Below the pieces are notes generated by a model that ran no database searches, was not told the DNA's origin, and worked only from the letters and a program-made list of their open reading frames with translations. From a bacterium (GTDB lineage: Bacteria > KSB1 > UBA2214): a stretch of DNA of 11,425 nucleotides. The stretch lies in contig JAKQKF010000071.1 of NCBI GenBank assembly GCA_029560815.1, positions 1-11,425 of the forward strand, in the 5' to 3' direction. Below are positions 1 to 7,372 of the stretch, piece after piece. The position numbers and the translations under genes were made by a program. Positions within the stretch are counted from its first letter, which is position 1, and each line of letters opens with the position of its first letter.

Positions 1-1391
1 GCCAGGGGCTCGCCTGCGTGCAGGGCACCTACGGATTGGCGATTATCGACGCGGAGAATCCCGACACCCTGGTGGCGGCGCGCAACGGCTCTCCCCTGGT
101 GATCGGCCACGGCGAGGGGGAGTTCTTTCTCGCATCGGACGCCGCCCCGCTGGTGGGGGTGATCAAGAGCGTCACCTATCTCGATGACGGCGAGCTGGCG
201 GTGCTGACCCGCAGCGGCATGACGGTCCGCACCATTGAAAATTGCCCCGTCGACAAGATGGCCGAGCCCATCGATCTCGATCTTCAGCAGATCGAAAAGA
301 CGGGCTATGCCCATTTCATGCTCAAGGAGATCATGGAGCAGCCCAGCACCATCGCCGACACCCTGCGCGGCCGGCTGCTGTGGGAGGAGGGCACCGCCCG
401 CCTCGGCGGCATCGAACACGATTTCGAGTCGCTGCTCTACGCCCGCCGGATCGTCCTGACCGCGTGCGGCACCTCCTGGCACTCGGCCCTGATCGGCGAA
501 TTCATGTTCGAGGAGATGCTAGGGATCCCGGTCGAGGTGGAGTATGCCTCGGAATTCCGCTACCGCAATCCTATCGTCAATGACGACTCGGCGGTCATCG
601 CCATCAGCCAGTCCGGCGAGACCGCCGACACGCTGGCGGCGATTCGCGAGGCGAAGCGCAAGCACTGCAAAGTCTATGGCATCTGCAATGTGGTGGGCTC
701 GAGCATAGCCCGGGAAACCGATGCGGGGGTCTACCTTCACGCCGGTCCGGAAATCGGCGTCGCCTCGACCAAGGCCTTCACCTCGCAGGTGACGGTCCTG
801 GCCCTCATCACCCTGCTTCTGGGGCGGATGCGCTCGATCTCCTCGGCGCGCGGCCGCGAGCTGGTCAGCGAGCTGCAGGCGATTCCGGGCAAGATCCGCA
901 AGATCCTCGAACAGCATGAGCAGATCCGCCAGATCGCCGAAATGCACCAATATGTGCGCAACTGCCTCTATCTGGGCAGGGGATACAACTACCCGGTCGC
1001 CCTTGAGGGAGCGCTCAAGCTCAAGGAGATCGCCTATGTGCATGCCGAGGGCTATCCGGCCGCGGAGATCAAGCACGGGCCCATCGCTTTAATCGACAAT
1101 CAGATGCCGGTGATGGTCATCGCCACCCGCGACTCCATCTATGAAAAGATCCTCAGCAATATCGAGGAGGTGCGGGCGCGCAGCGGCCGGGTCATCGCCA
1201 TCGCCACCGAGGGGGATCAGGAAATAAAAAAACACGCACAATATGTTATCTATGTACCGCAAACTATCGAAATGCTTTCGCCTTTGCTGACGATAATCCC
1301 CTTGCAGCTATTCGCATACTACATGGCTATCCTGCGCAACTGCGACGTGGATCAGCCGCGAAATCTGGCCAAAAGCGTTACTGTTGAATAG
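1..1391 (+). CDS. glmS: Glutamine--fructose-6-phosphate aminotransferase (isomerizing), 3' part
   Basis: This enzyme makes glucosamine-6-phosphate from fructose-6-phosphate and glutamine, the first step towards UDP-GlcNAc for peptidoglycan and LPS; it is cytoplasmic. The gene is cut by the window start. The reading frame is open from base 3, so GTG at 18 is only an internal codon. About 462 residues are visible against roughly 609 in E. coli, so the N-terminal nucleophile Cys and most of the glutaminase domain lie outside. Seen here are the end of the glutaminase domain (GTYGLAIID, ARNGSPLVIG, FFLASD), the first SIS domain from about fragment residue 148 (TACGTSWHSA, ISQSGETADT, GVASTKAFTSQ) and the second SIS domain (LEGALKLKEIAY, EIKHGPIALI). 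The C-terminus DQPRNLAKSVTVE carries the Lys that forms the sugar Schiff base in E. coli. The next gene starts 22 bases downstream, so co-transcription is likely. Identity is secure. Confidence 0.97.
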   Translation, partial: QGLACVQGTYGLAIIDAENPDTLVAARNGSPLVIGHGEGEFFLASDAAPLVGVIKSVTYLDDGELAVLTRSGMTVRTIENCPVDKMAEPIDLDLQQIEKTGYAHFMLKEIMEQPSTIADTLRGRLLWEEGTARLGGIEHDFESLLYARRIVLTACGTSWHSALIGEFMFEEMLGIPVEVEYASEFRYRNPIVNDDSAVIAISQSGETADTLAAIREAKRKHCKVYGICNVVGSSIARETDAGVYLHAGPEIGVASTKAFTSQVTVLALITLLLGRMRSISSARGRELVSELQAIPGKIRKILEQHEQIRQIAEMHQYVRNCLYLGRGYNYPVALEGALKLKEIAYVHAEGYPAAEIKHGPIALIDNQMPVMVIATRDSIYEKILSNIEEVRARSGRVIAIATEGDQEIKKHAQYVIYVPQTIEMLSPLLTIIPLQLFAYYMAILRNCDVDQPRNLAKSVTVE

Positions 1392-1413
1392 AGAACACAC
1401 GAAGGAGTTCACC

Positions 1414-3285
1414 TTGCCCCTAACGATCCGGCCCGCCGGCGCGCCTCATGGCATGACGAACTTGCGCCTGCTTATCCTCTCTCTTCTGCTCACGGCGATG
1501 CTGTGGCTGACGCCGCTGCCGGCTGACGCCCAGACCGGCAGCACCAGGGCCATTCTGGACCAGAGCCTGATCCTCTACCGGAACGGCTCCTGCGATCAGG
1601 CCAGGACCCTGCTCTTGGAGGCCCTGGACAAGCCCGCGAGCGCGCCGCACCTCAGCAAAATCTACCTGCTGCTCAGCGCAGTCCATGACAGGCTGGGCGA
1701 TACCGACAAATCGCGCTACTATGCCCTCAAGCTGATCCGGCATTTTCCGGAGAGCCGCTACCGCGATGCTGCTGAATTCGCTCTTGCGCGCGCCAGCTAC
1801 CGTGCTCAGGAGCCCGTGCCCGCCCTGGTTCATCTCCTCACCATCATCGACCGCAACCGGGATCCGGGTCTGGTCGCTACCGCCAAAATGACCGGCAGCC
1901 GCATCGTCAGTCAGGGGCTGCACGAAAGCGGGCTGGAGAGATATCTGGGCGAATTCCAGCGCGCCGCCAGCCGCAACTGGCTGCTTTACTGGCTGGCCAG
2001 GCAGGAATTCGGCCTCGGCCATCGCAGCGAGGGTGAGCTTTGGCTGCAGCGGCTGCAGATGAACGGCCCGGAGGCGCGCCTGCAGCAGCTGGCCCAGGAG
2101 ATCAGGAGCCGGCCCGCCGGGGAGCTGCTCTACAACCTGCGCATCGGCATCATTCTTCCCCTGAGCGGCTTCGAAGCGGCGAACGGGCTTGATTTTCTGC
2201 GCGGCGTGGCGCTGGCGCTGCAGGATCAACCCAGGGGCGTCGAACTGGTGCTCAAGGACTCCGGGAGCCGGATGCAGCAGGGCATCCGGGCGATGCAGGA
2301 GCTGCTCGACAGCCAGGTCGATCTGGTCATCGGTGAACTCGCCGGCGACCGCAGCGCCGCCATGGCTGCACTGGCCTCCGAACGCCGCATTCCGATGCTC
2401 GTGCCGGTCTCCTCGGACAACGGCATCGCCGCCATCGGTCCCGGCATCTATCAGATGACCAGCGACCTCGAGAGCCGCGGCGCCGCACTGGCGCGCTATG
2501 CCTATAACACTCTTGGCCTGCGCACCTTCGTCTCCCTCGCCCCCGCCGATGACTATGGCCAGGCGATGAGCGATGCCTTCGCCAACGCTATCGACAAGCT
2601 GGGCGGGACCATCATCGCGCAGCAGTGGTATTTTCCGGGTACAGGAGATGTCTCCCGCCAGTTCAGCGCCATCCGCGCATCGGCCGCTCATTTCACACCC
2701 GCCGAGCCCGGCGGCCAGAACGCCATGGAGCCGGGCGTGAGCGGAGAATACAGCTACAGCCGTCCCTCCAGCCGGCCGGCGGTTCCGGCGGACGAAGACG
2801 TGGACATCCCGCAGCTCTTCTCGATCGATGGCTTTTTCATGCCGGCTTATGCGGAAGATATTTCGATCATCGGCCCACAGTTCAGTCTCGCCCATATTAA
2901 GGCCGTCCCGCTCGGTGGAGACGACTGGCTCCACGGCTCGGCTCTCAAGAGCCAGCGGCGCTACCTGAATGGAGCGGTTTTTTGTGCCGGATCCTTTTCA
3001 GATGAGACCGCCATGGAATATATCCAGTTCAGGAATCGTTTTAGATTGACGACAGGAACAACCGGCGGCCAGTTGGCCATCGCCGGCTACGACCTCACCC
3101 ATCTGATCACCACCGCCCTCAATGCGGGCAACCGCACGGCGGCCGGAGTGATGGACTGGCTAAGCAAACCCCAAAAGCGCAGCGGATTGGCCAATGGCTA
3201 TTCCTTTGCGCCGGGCGTGAGGGTAAATCGCGAAGTGATGATACTGCAGTACAAGGATGGCAATATCACACGCTTGCCTGATTGA
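1414..3285 (+). CDS. Exported LpoA/LppC-like type I periplasmic binding-fold protein with helical-repeat N-terminus
   Basis: I place the start at TTG 1414 because AAGGAG (1402-1407) lies 6 bases before it; ATG 1453 is in frame but has no ribosome binding site. The product is about 623 residues. A hydrophobic export signal (from MTNLRLLILS to PLPADAQ, about residues 14-40) has no lipobox Cys, so a soluble periplasmic protein is expected. Residues of about 40-240 are helical and TPR-like (KIYLLLSAVHDRLGDTDKS, then FPESRYRDAAEFALARASY). From about residue 242 comes a Leu/Ile/Val-binding-protein-like domain (LRIGIILPLSGFEAANGLDF, then DLVIGELAGDRSAAMA and RIPMLVPVSSD). This two-part layout is that of LpoA/LppC proteins, which activate penicillin-binding protein 1A in gammaproteobacteria; ordinary ABC solute-binding proteins lack the helical part. 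No permease genes are adjacent, and the neighbour glmS feeds peptidoglycan synthesis, so a cell-wall role is plausible but inferred. A ligand-sensing role is the alternative. Confidence 0.8.
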   Translation: MPLTIRPAGAPHGMTNLRLLILSLLLTAMLWLTPLPADAQTGSTRAILDQSLILYRNGSCDQARTLLLEALDKPASAPHLSKIYLLLSAVHDRLGDTDKSRYYALKLIRHFPESRYRDAAEFALARASYRAQEPVPALVHLLTIIDRNRDPGLVATAKMTGSRIVSQGLHESGLERYLGEFQRAASRNWLLYWLARQEFGLGHRSEGELWLQRLQMNGPEARLQQLAQEIRSRPAGELLYNLRIGIILPLSGFEAANGLDFLRGVALALQDQPRGVELVLKDSGSRMQQGIRAMQELLDSQVDLVIGELAGDRSAAMAALASERRIPMLVPVSSDNGIAAIGPGIYQMTSDLESRGAALARYAYNTLGLRTFVSLAPADDYGQAMSDAFANAIDKLGGTIIAQQWYFPGTGDVSRQFSAIRASAAHFTPAEPGGQNAMEPGVSGEYSYSRPSSRPAVPADEDVDIPQLFSIDGFFMPAYAEDISIIGPQFSLAHIKAVPLGGDDWLHGSALKSQRRYLNGAVFCAGSFSDETAMEYIQFRNRFRLTTGTTGGQLAIAGYDLTHLITTALNAGNRTAAGVMDWLSKPQKRSGLANGYSFAPGVRVNREVMILQYKDGNITRLPD

Positions 3286-3334
3286 GCCGGAACCAGTGCA
3301 GGCCACTTTAACAGGACCAAAAAGGAGGCATCAA

Positions 3335-3658
3335 ATGGATGATGTTCTGAAAAAGGCCATGATGGCCGGTTTGGGCATTTTTTCGACGACCAAAGAAAAG
3401 ATCGAAGAATTCGTCGAAGATATGATCCAGAAGGGCGAATTGGAGCAGGGCGACAAAGCCCAGGTCGTCCAGGAAACCATGGACAAGGTTGAAGCCCGCG
3501 CCTCTGAAGCCAAACAATGGGTCAGCAAGCAGGTCGAAGAGACCTGGGAGAAGATGAAACCCAAGGCACAGGCCCAGATCGATGAGCTGCAGGAAAAGCT
3601 GGCCGGCCTCTCCAAAGAGCTCGAAGAGATGAAAGCCAAAATGGGCCCGAAGGAATAA
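3335..3658 (+). CDS. Small phasin-like coiled-coil protein
   Basis: The start is ATG 3335, with AAGGAGG at 3322-3328 six bases upstream; an open frame further 5' overlaps the preceding gene and lacks a ribosome binding site. The product has 107 residues. It opens with a short hydrophobic-leaning segment (MDDVLKKAMMAGLGIFSTTK) followed by a long charged amphipathic helix rich in Glu, Lys, Gln and Ala that is almost certainly coiled coil (from EKIEEFVEDMIQKGEL to the end MKAKMGPKE). There is no signal peptide and no Cys. The pattern AGLG-(9 residues)-EEFVEDMIQKGEL resembles small proteins annotated as 'phasin family' or 'polyhydroxyalkanoate synthesis regulator'. No PHA synthase gene is in view, so a granule role is unproven. 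It lies 49 bases after the binding-fold gene and 50 bases before the beta-barrel gene. Confidence 0.75.
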   Translation: MDDVLKKAMMAGLGIFSTTKEKIEEFVEDMIQKGELEQGDKAQVVQETMDKVEARASEAKQWVSKQVEETWEKMKPKAQAQIDELQEKLAGLSKELEEMKAKMGPKE

Positions 3659-3708
3659 CAAGCAGTTGACCAATCAGTACACACAAGACGAACGAAGGAG
3701 GAAGTACA

Positions 3709-4473
3709 ATGAAAAAGCTATTGGTGGTGGTTTTCTGCATGCTGGTCCCCTTTACCATGGCCTTTGCGCAGAAAACGGATGGTGTGCATCTGTTCCAGAA
3801 TTTTTTCAATGATGCCGTGGTCGCCGGCAATCCCTACGGCGAAGCCGGACTGACCTATGGCAGCTATGACGGCTTCAGCACGATCACCGGCGGTGTCCAG
3901 GGCGGACTGCCCATCGGCGAGAAGCTCGAACTCAACGTCGGTGTCCATTACCTGAACTGGAGCTATGACGACAATGATGTCGATTCCCAGGGCGGTTTGG
4001 CCGACCCCTATGTCGGTCTGCGCTATGAGCTGACGCCCGGCCCGACCCGCTTTGCAGTCGGCGGCTATGCCACCCTTCCGGTGGGCAGCGAGGACATCGG
4101 CCAGGGGCACCTGAATTTCGGCGCCTTCGGAGCCGTCCGTCACAAACTCGAGGCCTTCACCCTGACCGGGACCGTCGGCATCAATTTCTACGAGTATACC
4201 GATTATGAGCTGGATATGGATACCTTCGAGGTGGAAGAAACGACCGAACACGACAATTATCTCACGCTCGGTGCCGGTCTGATCTACCCGATGAACAAGA
4301 ACCTGGCTCTCGTCGGCGAATGGGTCCTCAAGACCGAGATGGACTATATGATGCTTAGCGGCGGTGTGGATTACAACATGGGCAACGTCCGCTACCGCGG
4401 CGGCCTGGGCCTCGGCCTGGATGACGGCGCGCCCGATCTCATGATCATGGCCAGCTATCTGCTCCAGTTCTAG
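3709..4473 (+). CDS. Outer-membrane beta-barrel protein
   Basis: The 254-residue product starts at ATG 3709 with a strong AAGGAGGAA ribosome binding site just upstream. A classical signal peptide (MKKLLVVVFCMLVPFTMAFA, cleavage before Q21) is followed by alternating hydrophobic/polar beta strands broken by Gly and Asp/Asn turns (AGLTYGSYDGFSTITGGVQG, LELNVGVHYLNWSYDDND, TRFAVGGYATLPVGSED, GNVRYRGGLGLGLDDGAPDL). The chain ends MIMASYLLQF; a terminal Phe preceded by alternating hydrophobics is the usual BAM recognition signal of outer-membrane proteins. Length and strand content fit a barrel of about 10-12 strands. There is no conserved catalytic motif I can name, so pore, adhesion or structural roles are all possible. 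It is the last gene before a strong terminator and its dense ribosome binding site suggests high expression. Confidence 0.85.
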   Translation: MKKLLVVVFCMLVPFTMAFAQKTDGVHLFQNFFNDAVVAGNPYGEAGLTYGSYDGFSTITGGVQGGLPIGEKLELNVGVHYLNWSYDDNDVDSQGGLADPYVGLRYELTPGPTRFAVGGYATLPVGSEDIGQGHLNFGAFGAVRHKLEAFTLTGTVGINFYEYTDYELDMDTFEVEETTEHDNYLTLGAGLIYPMNKNLALVGEWVLKTEMDYMMLSGGVDYNMGNVRYRGGLGLGLDDGAPDLMIMASYLLQF

Positions 4474-4490
4474 ATTCATTCCCCTTTACC

Positions 4491-4521
4491 CGAAAAAGGC
4501 CCTCGATGAGGGCCTTTTTCG
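4491..4521. terminator. Rho-independent terminator, probably usable on both strands
   Basis: A perfect 14-bp stem (4491-4504 with 4508-4521) closes a 3-base GAT loop. The core GGCCCTC/GAGGGCC is flanked by five A on the left and five T on the right, so it has the form of an intrinsic terminator on either strand. It lies 17 bases after the beta-barrel gene stop and separates the first gene block from uppP. Confidence 0.93.
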
Positions 4522-4532
4522 TTATATATCCC

Positions 4533-4568
4533 TTGAATCTCTGCTTTTTTTTCGCTAAACTATATAAT
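4533..4568 (+). promoter_or_regulatory. Probable sigma-70-type promoter for uppP operon
   Basis: TTGAAT (4533-4538) is followed after 17 bases by TAAACT (4556-4561), running into TATATAAT (4561-4568). A perfect TATAAT sits at 4563-4568 but would give a 24-base spacer, so the exact -10 is uncertain. The site directly follows the terminator and precedes the uppP leader. A closely similar arrangement lies at 10143-10177 before the zinc-ribbon gene, which supports it being a real promoter. Confidence 0.6.
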
Positions 4569-4576
4569 TGATTGAT

Positions 4577-4653
4577 CCGGGTGCCCGGCCCGGGATATTT
4601 GCAGGGCCGGATGTGGTCCGGAGACCGGCTTCACCTGCCTAAGGCGGGGCCGG
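4577..4653 (+). promoter_or_regulatory. Structured GC-rich 5' leader of uppP
   Basis: Between the predicted promoter and the uppP start lie about 115 bases that can fold strongly as RNA. CCGGCCC (4585-4591) pairs perfectly with GGGCCGG (4604-4610) around a 12-base loop. A second hairpin joins CCGGC (4625-4629) to GCCGG (4649-4653) and continues, after a 4-base bulge, with CCTGCC (4634-4639) paired to GGCGGG (4643-4648) over a TAA loop. A third pairing, CCGGA (4607-4611) with TCCGG (4617-4621), overlaps the first and would exclude it. There is no T run after these stems, so they are not an intrinsic terminator. I do not recognise a named riboswitch; a cis-acting leader is an inference. Confidence 0.4.
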
Positions 4654-4684
4654 AGATGACACCTATTGGATGACGGGAGGCGCA

Positions 4685-5494
4685 GTGACGCTGTTCAATT
4701 CGATCATACTCGGGATCGTACAAGGACTGACCGAGTTTCTGCCGGTTTCCAGCTCCGGACACCTGGTGCTCTTCAGCCATTTCCTCGGCGTCGAAGACGC
4801 CGGCATCACCTTTGAAGTCCTGCTCCATTTCGGCACCTTTCTGGCGGTACTGGTCGCCTTTCGCAGGGATATCGGCCACCTTTTCGCCTCCTTCTTCAGC
4901 CTCTTTCGCGGCGGCAAGAACCTCCGGGAGCGCTATCGCGAAGAGAGCGATCTGCGCCTGCTCGTCTATATCGTTGTCGCCACCCTTCCCGCGGTCATCA
5001 TCGGCCTGGCGTTCAAGGATACGCTCGAAGCGGCTTTTGACCATCCACGCTTCGTCGCCTGGGCCCTGATCATCACCGGCGTGCTGCTCGGGCTCACCCG
5101 GTTCGCCTCCGCGGGCAAAAAGGAGCTTTCATTCCTCAATACCCTGGTCATGGGCCTGGCTCAGGCCATCGCCATTCTGCCGGGAATTTCGCGGTCGGGT
5201 TCAACCATCAGCTTCGGCCTCTTCTCCGGCGTGCGCGGTGAGCAGGCCGCCCGCTTTTCCTTTCTGCTCTCCCTGCCAGCGGTGCTGGGCGCCACCCTGC
5301 TCAAGATCGGGGAAATGTCCTCCGCACCCGTCGGCCAGAGCAAACTGACGATCATGATCATCGGCGCCGCTGTCGCTTTTTTCACCGGCTGGCTCGCGAT
5401 CGAAGCCATGCTGCGCATCCTGCGCCGGGGCAAGCTCTTCTGGTTCGCCCCCTACTGTCTGCTGCTGGGCATAATCATGCTGTTTATTCTGTAG
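4685..5494 (+). CDS. uppP: Undecaprenyl-diphosphate phosphatase (UppP/BacA)
   Basis: This integral membrane enzyme dephosphorylates undecaprenyl diphosphate to recycle the lipid carrier for peptidoglycan and surface polysaccharides, and its overexpression gives bacitracin resistance in other bacteria. I prefer GTG 4685 as the start: GGGAGG at 4675-4680 precedes it and the product then opens MTLFNSIILGIVQGLTEF, as family members typically do. ATG 4670 is in frame but poorly served by a ribosome binding site. The product has 269 residues, a normal family length. Both signature motifs are present: GLTEFLPVSSSGHL near the N-terminus (Glu17, Ser22-24, His26) and PGISRSGST at 166-174 with the essential Arg170. 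The rest is a series of hydrophobic helices ending FAPYCLLLGIIMLFIL. It is the first gene of a tight run with peptidase C26 and holA. Confidence 0.96.
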   Translation: MTLFNSIILGIVQGLTEFLPVSSSGHLVLFSHFLGVEDAGITFEVLLHFGTFLAVLVAFRRDIGHLFASFFSLFRGGKNLRERYREESDLRLLVYIVVATLPAVIIGLAFKDTLEAAFDHPRFVAWALIITGVLLGLTRFASAGKKELSFLNTLVMGLAQAIAILPGISRSGSTISFGLFSGVRGEQAARFSFLLSLPAVLGATLLKIGEMSSAPVGQSKLTIMIIGAAVAFFTGWLAIEAMLRILRRGKLFWFAPYCLLLGIIMLFIL

Positions 5495-5503
5495 GCCAAA
5501 GCC

Positions 5504-6250
5504 ATGCAGCCCCCGCTCATCGCCTTTACCATGGACCAGAGCCCGGCCGCGGATGTGCGCCCCTTCGCGCGCGGCCGGGACCTCTATTTCATCAACGCGG
5601 CGTATGTCCGCTATCTCGAGAGCGCCGACTGCCTGCCTCTGGCCCTGCCGACTCTGCTCGATCACAGCCGCATCCCGGCCCTGATCGCCGCGATCGACGG
5701 CCTGCTCCTCACCGGCGGTGACGACGTCTACGCCGGGGCCTATGGCGAGGAGGTCATCGCCGGACAGTGGCGCATCGATCCCCCCCGCACCTTTTTCGAG
5801 ATCGAGCTCATCCGTGAAGCGCTGCGGCAACGCAAGCCCCTCTTTGGTATCTGCCGCGGCTGTCAGATGATCAATGTCGCCCTCGGCGGATCGCTTTGGC
5901 AGGATATCGCCTCCCAGGTGGCGGGAGCGCAGCAGCACCGCTCGCCCCAGTCGCCCGTTCTGACCTACCACCCGGCGGCAATTGCGCCGGGCAGCCGCCT
6001 GCACGGTATCATCGGCAGTGAGACCCTGACGGTCAACAGCTCCCATCATCAGGCGATAAACAAGCTCGCCGAGCCGCTGCAGATAACCGCCCGCGCGGAG
6101 GACGGCATTATCGAGGGCGTCGAGCTGGCCGGCGAGGAGTTTGTGCTCGGGGTGCAGTGGCATCCCGAGACCATGGCGGATATGAGCAGCAGCAGCGCCC
6201 TGCTCGAGGCTTTTCTGGCCCGCTGCCGGGACAAAAACAGGGAACGATGA
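5504..6250 (+). CDS. Class I glutamine amidotransferase-like hydrolase (peptidase C26, PuuD-like)
   Basis: The 248-residue cytoplasmic protein belongs to the gamma-glutamyl hydrolase / gamma-glutamyl-GABA hydrolase family, which cleaves gamma-glutamyl amide bonds. The motifs are in order: LLLTGGDDVYAGAYGEE, the nucleophile elbow FGICRGCQMINVALGG with Cys117, the SSHHQAI loop, and GVQWHPET supplying His220 and Glu222. The Cys-His-Glu triad is therefore intact. The start ATG 5504 lies 9 bases after the uppP stop with no clear ribosome binding site, so translation is probably coupled; its stop overlaps the holA start as ATGA. PuuD belongs to putrescine breakdown in E. coli, but no other polyamine genes are present here, so the true substrate is unknown. 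Confidence 0.9.
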   Translation: MQPPLIAFTMDQSPAADVRPFARGRDLYFINAAYVRYLESADCLPLALPTLLDHSRIPALIAAIDGLLLTGGDDVYAGAYGEEVIAGQWRIDPPRTFFEIELIREALRQRKPLFGICRGCQMINVALGGSLWQDIASQVAGAQQHRSPQSPVLTYHPAAIAPGSRLHGIIGSETLTVNSSHHQAINKLAEPLQITARAEDGIIEGVELAGEEFVLGVQWHPETMADMSSSSALLEAFLARCRDKNRER

Positions 6251-7248
6251 AAACCTCCGTTGAACAGCTGCAGAAAGAGTGGAGCGCGGGCAAATTCAGT
6301 CCGCTCTACCTCTTTTACGGCCAGGACGATTTCCAGATTGATCTCGCCTGTGAGGCCCTCGTGCGCAAGGCTGTCGAGCCCGGCAGCGAGGATTTCAACT
6401 TTGACCAGCTTTACGGCAATGAGAGCGACGGCGCGGGCATCGTCAATATCGCCACCTCCTATCCGATGATGGCGGCGCGGCGGGTGGTTCTGGTCAAGAA
6501 TCTCCATCAGCTGCCGGCGGCAGGGCTCGAAATGATCGTCAATTACGCCAAAAGCCCCCTGCAGAGCACATGTCTGATCCTCACCGCAGCCAAAATCGAT
6601 GCGCGCCGTTCGGTCTGGCAGCAGCTCATCCAGAGCTGCAGCGCTGTCGAGTTCAAGCCCCTCTATGATAACCAGGTGCCGGAATGGCTGCAGAGACGCG
6701 TCAGCCAGTCCGGTCTCACCATCAGCACCGAGGCGATCCGTATGCTGCAGGGGCTCACCGGCAGCAGTCTGCGCCAGCTCGACAGCGAGATTGAAAAAAT
6801 CCGCATCAATCTCGGAGAGAGCCGTGAGATCGGGGTGACCGATGTGGAGCGCGTGGTCGGTTCCTCGCGCCAGTTCTCGGTCTTTGAGCTCTGTGACGCG
6901 GTTGGCCAGGGCAAGATCAGCGCCGGTCTTGCCATCCTGCACCACATGCTCACCCAGGGGGAGCAGCCGACCGGCATACTCGCCATGCTCGCGCGCCATT
7001 TTCTCATCCTGGCCAAGCTGCACAGCATGCGGAGCCGGCGCCTTCCCGAAGAGGGGCTGGCCAAAGCACTGAAAATCCAGCCTTTCTTTCTCAAAAACTA
7101 TGCCGCCCAGGCCGCCGCCTTTTCAGGCGTCCAGCTGAGCGCCGCACTTGGCCATCTCCTTGAAGCCGACGCCCAGCTTAAACGCAGCTACCAAAAACCG
7201 GCCCTGGTGCTCGAACTTTTACTTTTTAAATTGCGCTATGTCCTTTGA
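6247..7248 (+). CDS. holA: DNA polymerase III subunit delta
   Basis: The delta subunit opens the sliding-clamp ring as part of the clamp loader in chromosome replication. The start at ATG 6247 overlaps the preceding stop (ATGA) and gives 333 residues, a normal length; an open frame running further upstream is read-through inside the previous gene. Family features are the N-terminal SPLYLFYGQDDFQID segment, which corresponds to the degenerate nucleotide-binding start of delta, then RRVVLVKNLHQLP and CLILTAAKIDARR. The middle region (LQGLTGSSLRQLDSEIEKI, then SSRQFSVFELCDAVGQG) is the lid and linker part. The helical C-terminal collar domain ends LLEADAQLKRSYQKPALVLE. As usual for delta, there is no proper Walker A motif. 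It shares the uppP transcript. Confidence 0.93.
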   Translation: MKTSVEQLQKEWSAGKFSPLYLFYGQDDFQIDLACEALVRKAVEPGSEDFNFDQLYGNESDGAGIVNIATSYPMMAARRVVLVKNLHQLPAAGLEMIVNYAKSPLQSTCLILTAAKIDARRSVWQQLIQSCSAVEFKPLYDNQVPEWLQRRVSQSGLTISTEAIRMLQGLTGSSLRQLDSEIEKIRINLGESREIGVTDVERVVGSSRQFSVFELCDAVGQGKISAGLAILHHMLTQGEQPTGILAMLARHFLILAKLHSMRSRRLPEEGLAKALKIQPFFLKNYAAQAAAFSGVQLSAALGHLLEADAQLKRSYQKPALVLELLLFKLRYVL

Positions 7249-7372
7249 GATCAGCTCCGCAACCCGCGGCCTGATCGGGGCAGCCTTCCGTCCATGGAAA
7301 ATAAACCATTGCCATCGGGTGGAGATCGTCGGGAACTTTTACCGCCTCAGGCGGTTTCAAGACTAGAACCGG
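7249..7372. other. Intergenic spacer with two inverted repeats
   Basis: The 124 bases between holA and the sigma gene hold two hairpins. GATCAG (7249-7254) pairs with CTGATC (7271-7276), with an inner CCGC/GCGG stem at 7257-7260 and 7266-7269. ACCGCC (7341-7346) pairs with GGCGGT (7350-7355) over TCA and is followed by TTTC. Either may attenuate transcription out of holA, but neither has a full T tract. I see no convincing promoter before the sigma gene. Confidence 0.35.

Noticed and set aside
1219..1330. AT-rich patch with seven consecutive A near the glmS 3' end, possibly slippage or recombination.
   Set aside because: The frame runs unbroken into the conserved DQPRNLAKSVTVE end and the protein sequence is normal for GlmS, so this is only local codon variation.
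1420..2934. 504-residue minus-strand open frame opposite the binding-fold gene.
   Set aside because: The + strand has a ribosome binding site, signal peptide and recognisable domains; the minus frame shows no motif and is low-complexity in Gly, Ala and Gln.
4474..4684. CRISPR-like or transposon-end repeats in the spacer before uppP.
   Set aside because: The repeats are hairpin arms of a terminator and leader; there are no regularly spaced units, terminal inverted repeats or transposase.
5201..7023. Long minus-strand open frames opposite uppP, peptidase C26 and holA.
   Set aside because: They are shadows in GC-rich DNA: compositionally odd, without ribosome binding sites, and opposite genes with clear family motifs.
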